Of a DNA stretch of 41,868 bases, positions 41,058 through 41,868 are shown one piece after another. The notes under the pieces were generated by a model. It saw only the letters and a list, made by a program, of their open reading frames with translations. It ran no database searches and had not been told where the DNA came from. The stretch spans positions 1 to 41,868 of the forward strand of contig NZ_CBVJ010000140.1 of assembly GCF_000513275.1 (NCBI RefSeq), read 5' to 3'. Numbering within the stretch: position 1 is the first letter of the stretch; each line of letters starts with the position of its first letter. The translations under genes and the position numbers were made by a program. The stretch comes from Paenibacillus gorillae. Lineage in GTDB: Bacteria > Bacillota > Bacilli > Paenibacillales > Paenibacillaceae.

Positions 41058-41868
41058 TTAAATAAGCGAATGTATTAATTCGATATGGTGAGCAACACCA
41101 ATCCTCTTATACATACCTAAACTTGTCCCATTTGGGTATTTCCCCTCAATTAATTTTATTCCCGAAGTATATAAAAATTGAGTTCTACTATTATATGCCT
41201 TTGCAATGGTCTTCGCCGAGCGTCTTTTATTATCTGCTTCTTCACTTGGAGTCGTCAGATAATGATATACAACTATTTTGTCTTTAGTGCTAGCAGTTTC
41301 TTTTTTAGTAAGATGAATTACATGTGTGACACTGTCTGCTTTACCTCCGCCTGAGGGCTGATACCCGTTTTCCAGAATTGTAAAGTCGCCGAATCCTAGT
41401 ACATTTTTATTCTTGTAGGTAAAGCATAACTCAGAATTAAAATCCTCATGTGAAGGATAGTCACTATTAGGTTCATGCTTTATAAATCCATCCTCAACCA
41501 AAACACTTTTTCCTTGATTATATTGGTTTATGTATGTTTGAAACCTTAAAACTTCTGGCATAAAAATGTTGTATATTAAATTACTAGAATCATTAACTAA
41601 AGAATCCTGATTCCGATGAATAATGGCTATGTTTTGTTTGTCAGATTGATAATTAACATTTCCGCTTTCATACCCATGTATGCAATAATCGTCTAAATCT
41701 TTAAAACTTTTTTTAATTCTTGTAAATCTTTTTCACTATCTATTAGCAAAACGAAACTTTTATTCGCTTCAATTAAACTACCAACTAGCTTAATCAATTT
41801 ATTGTACTTATACAATTCATCTTCATCTTCGTTATAAGGCTCAATGCACAGGTCATGATTTTGTTATC
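41058..41868 (-). pseudogene. sce7725-family-like gene, frame broken and cut by the window edge
   Basis: The 167-codon open part (MPEVLRFQTYINQYNQGKSVLVED..., FGDFTILENGYQPSGGGKADSVTHVIHLT, GVAHHIELIHSLI) resembles the C-terminal half of sce7725-family proteins. The upstream part continues in other frames (SFKDLDDYCIHGYESGNVNYQ, then LIKLVGSLIEANKSFVLLIDSEKDLQELKK). The break is at seven A (41708-41714), and a second lies near 41850. The family often pairs with sce7726 genes of unclear, possibly defence-related, role. Homology is from motif memory, so moderate. Confidence 0.5.

Overview
The window looks like chromosomal DNA of a spore-forming Bacillales bacterium, most likely Paenibacillus or a close relative. 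The evidence is a YjcZ-type small sporulation protein, SLH-domain surface anchoring, T-box and cobalamin riboswitch control, a PBSX-like phage-tail locus, TmrB- and UMF1-type proteins, and strong GGAGG ribosome binding sites. The species assignment is inference.

Layout. (1) 63-5500: an N-acyl-D-amino-acid deacylase plus RidA operon, a secreted repeat protein, a CobW-family metallochaperone with a perfect Zur-like palindrome upstream, a YjcZ-like peptide, an intergenic array of small palindromes, and a lipoprotein. (2) 5533-20437: a contractile-tail locus, almost all on the minus strand. It runs from a divergent XRE repressor/ImmA protease pair and a sigma-like late regulator through sheath, tube, tail chaperone (with a -1 frameshift), tape measure, baseplate, fibres, holin and amidase. 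No terminase, portal, capsid or integrase gene is present, so it fits a phage-tail-like bacteriocin (tailocin) better than a full prophage. (3) 20438-23350: a second copy of the palindrome array, a free-methionine sulfoxide reductase-like GAF protein, a CAP-domain protein, a DUF2809 membrane protein, a TmrB-like P-loop protein and an unlisted 54-residue membrane protein.

(4) 23386-29665: a cobalamin-riboswitch operon encoding an SLH-anchored alpha/alpha-toroid protein, a DUF4430 protein, and ECF transporter T, fused double-ATPase and S components. The two surface proteins resemble the two halves of eukaryotic intrinsic factor/transcobalamin, which suggests cell-surface capture of corrinoid and its hand-over to an ECF importer. 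This is the most interesting system here. (5) 29858-31465: tyrS with a complete T-box leader and promoter.

(6) 31561-34742: a coiled-coil protein, a glycine-rich hypothetical protein, and a UMF1-type MFS gene broken at a T6 run. (7) 34023-39482: a minus-strand sugar ABC importer operon (permease, binding protein, permease) without its own ATPase. It continues into a metallo-beta-lactamase-fold hydrolase, an inositol-monophosphatase-like enzyme and a GntR/HutC regulator, with a GTCTAGAC-type operator at its head. (8) 39580-41868: a run of hairpins, what looks like the last codons of groEL, attachment-site-like sequence, a decayed IS3-family transposase and a broken sce7725-like gene. This reads as the edge of an integrated element lying to the right.
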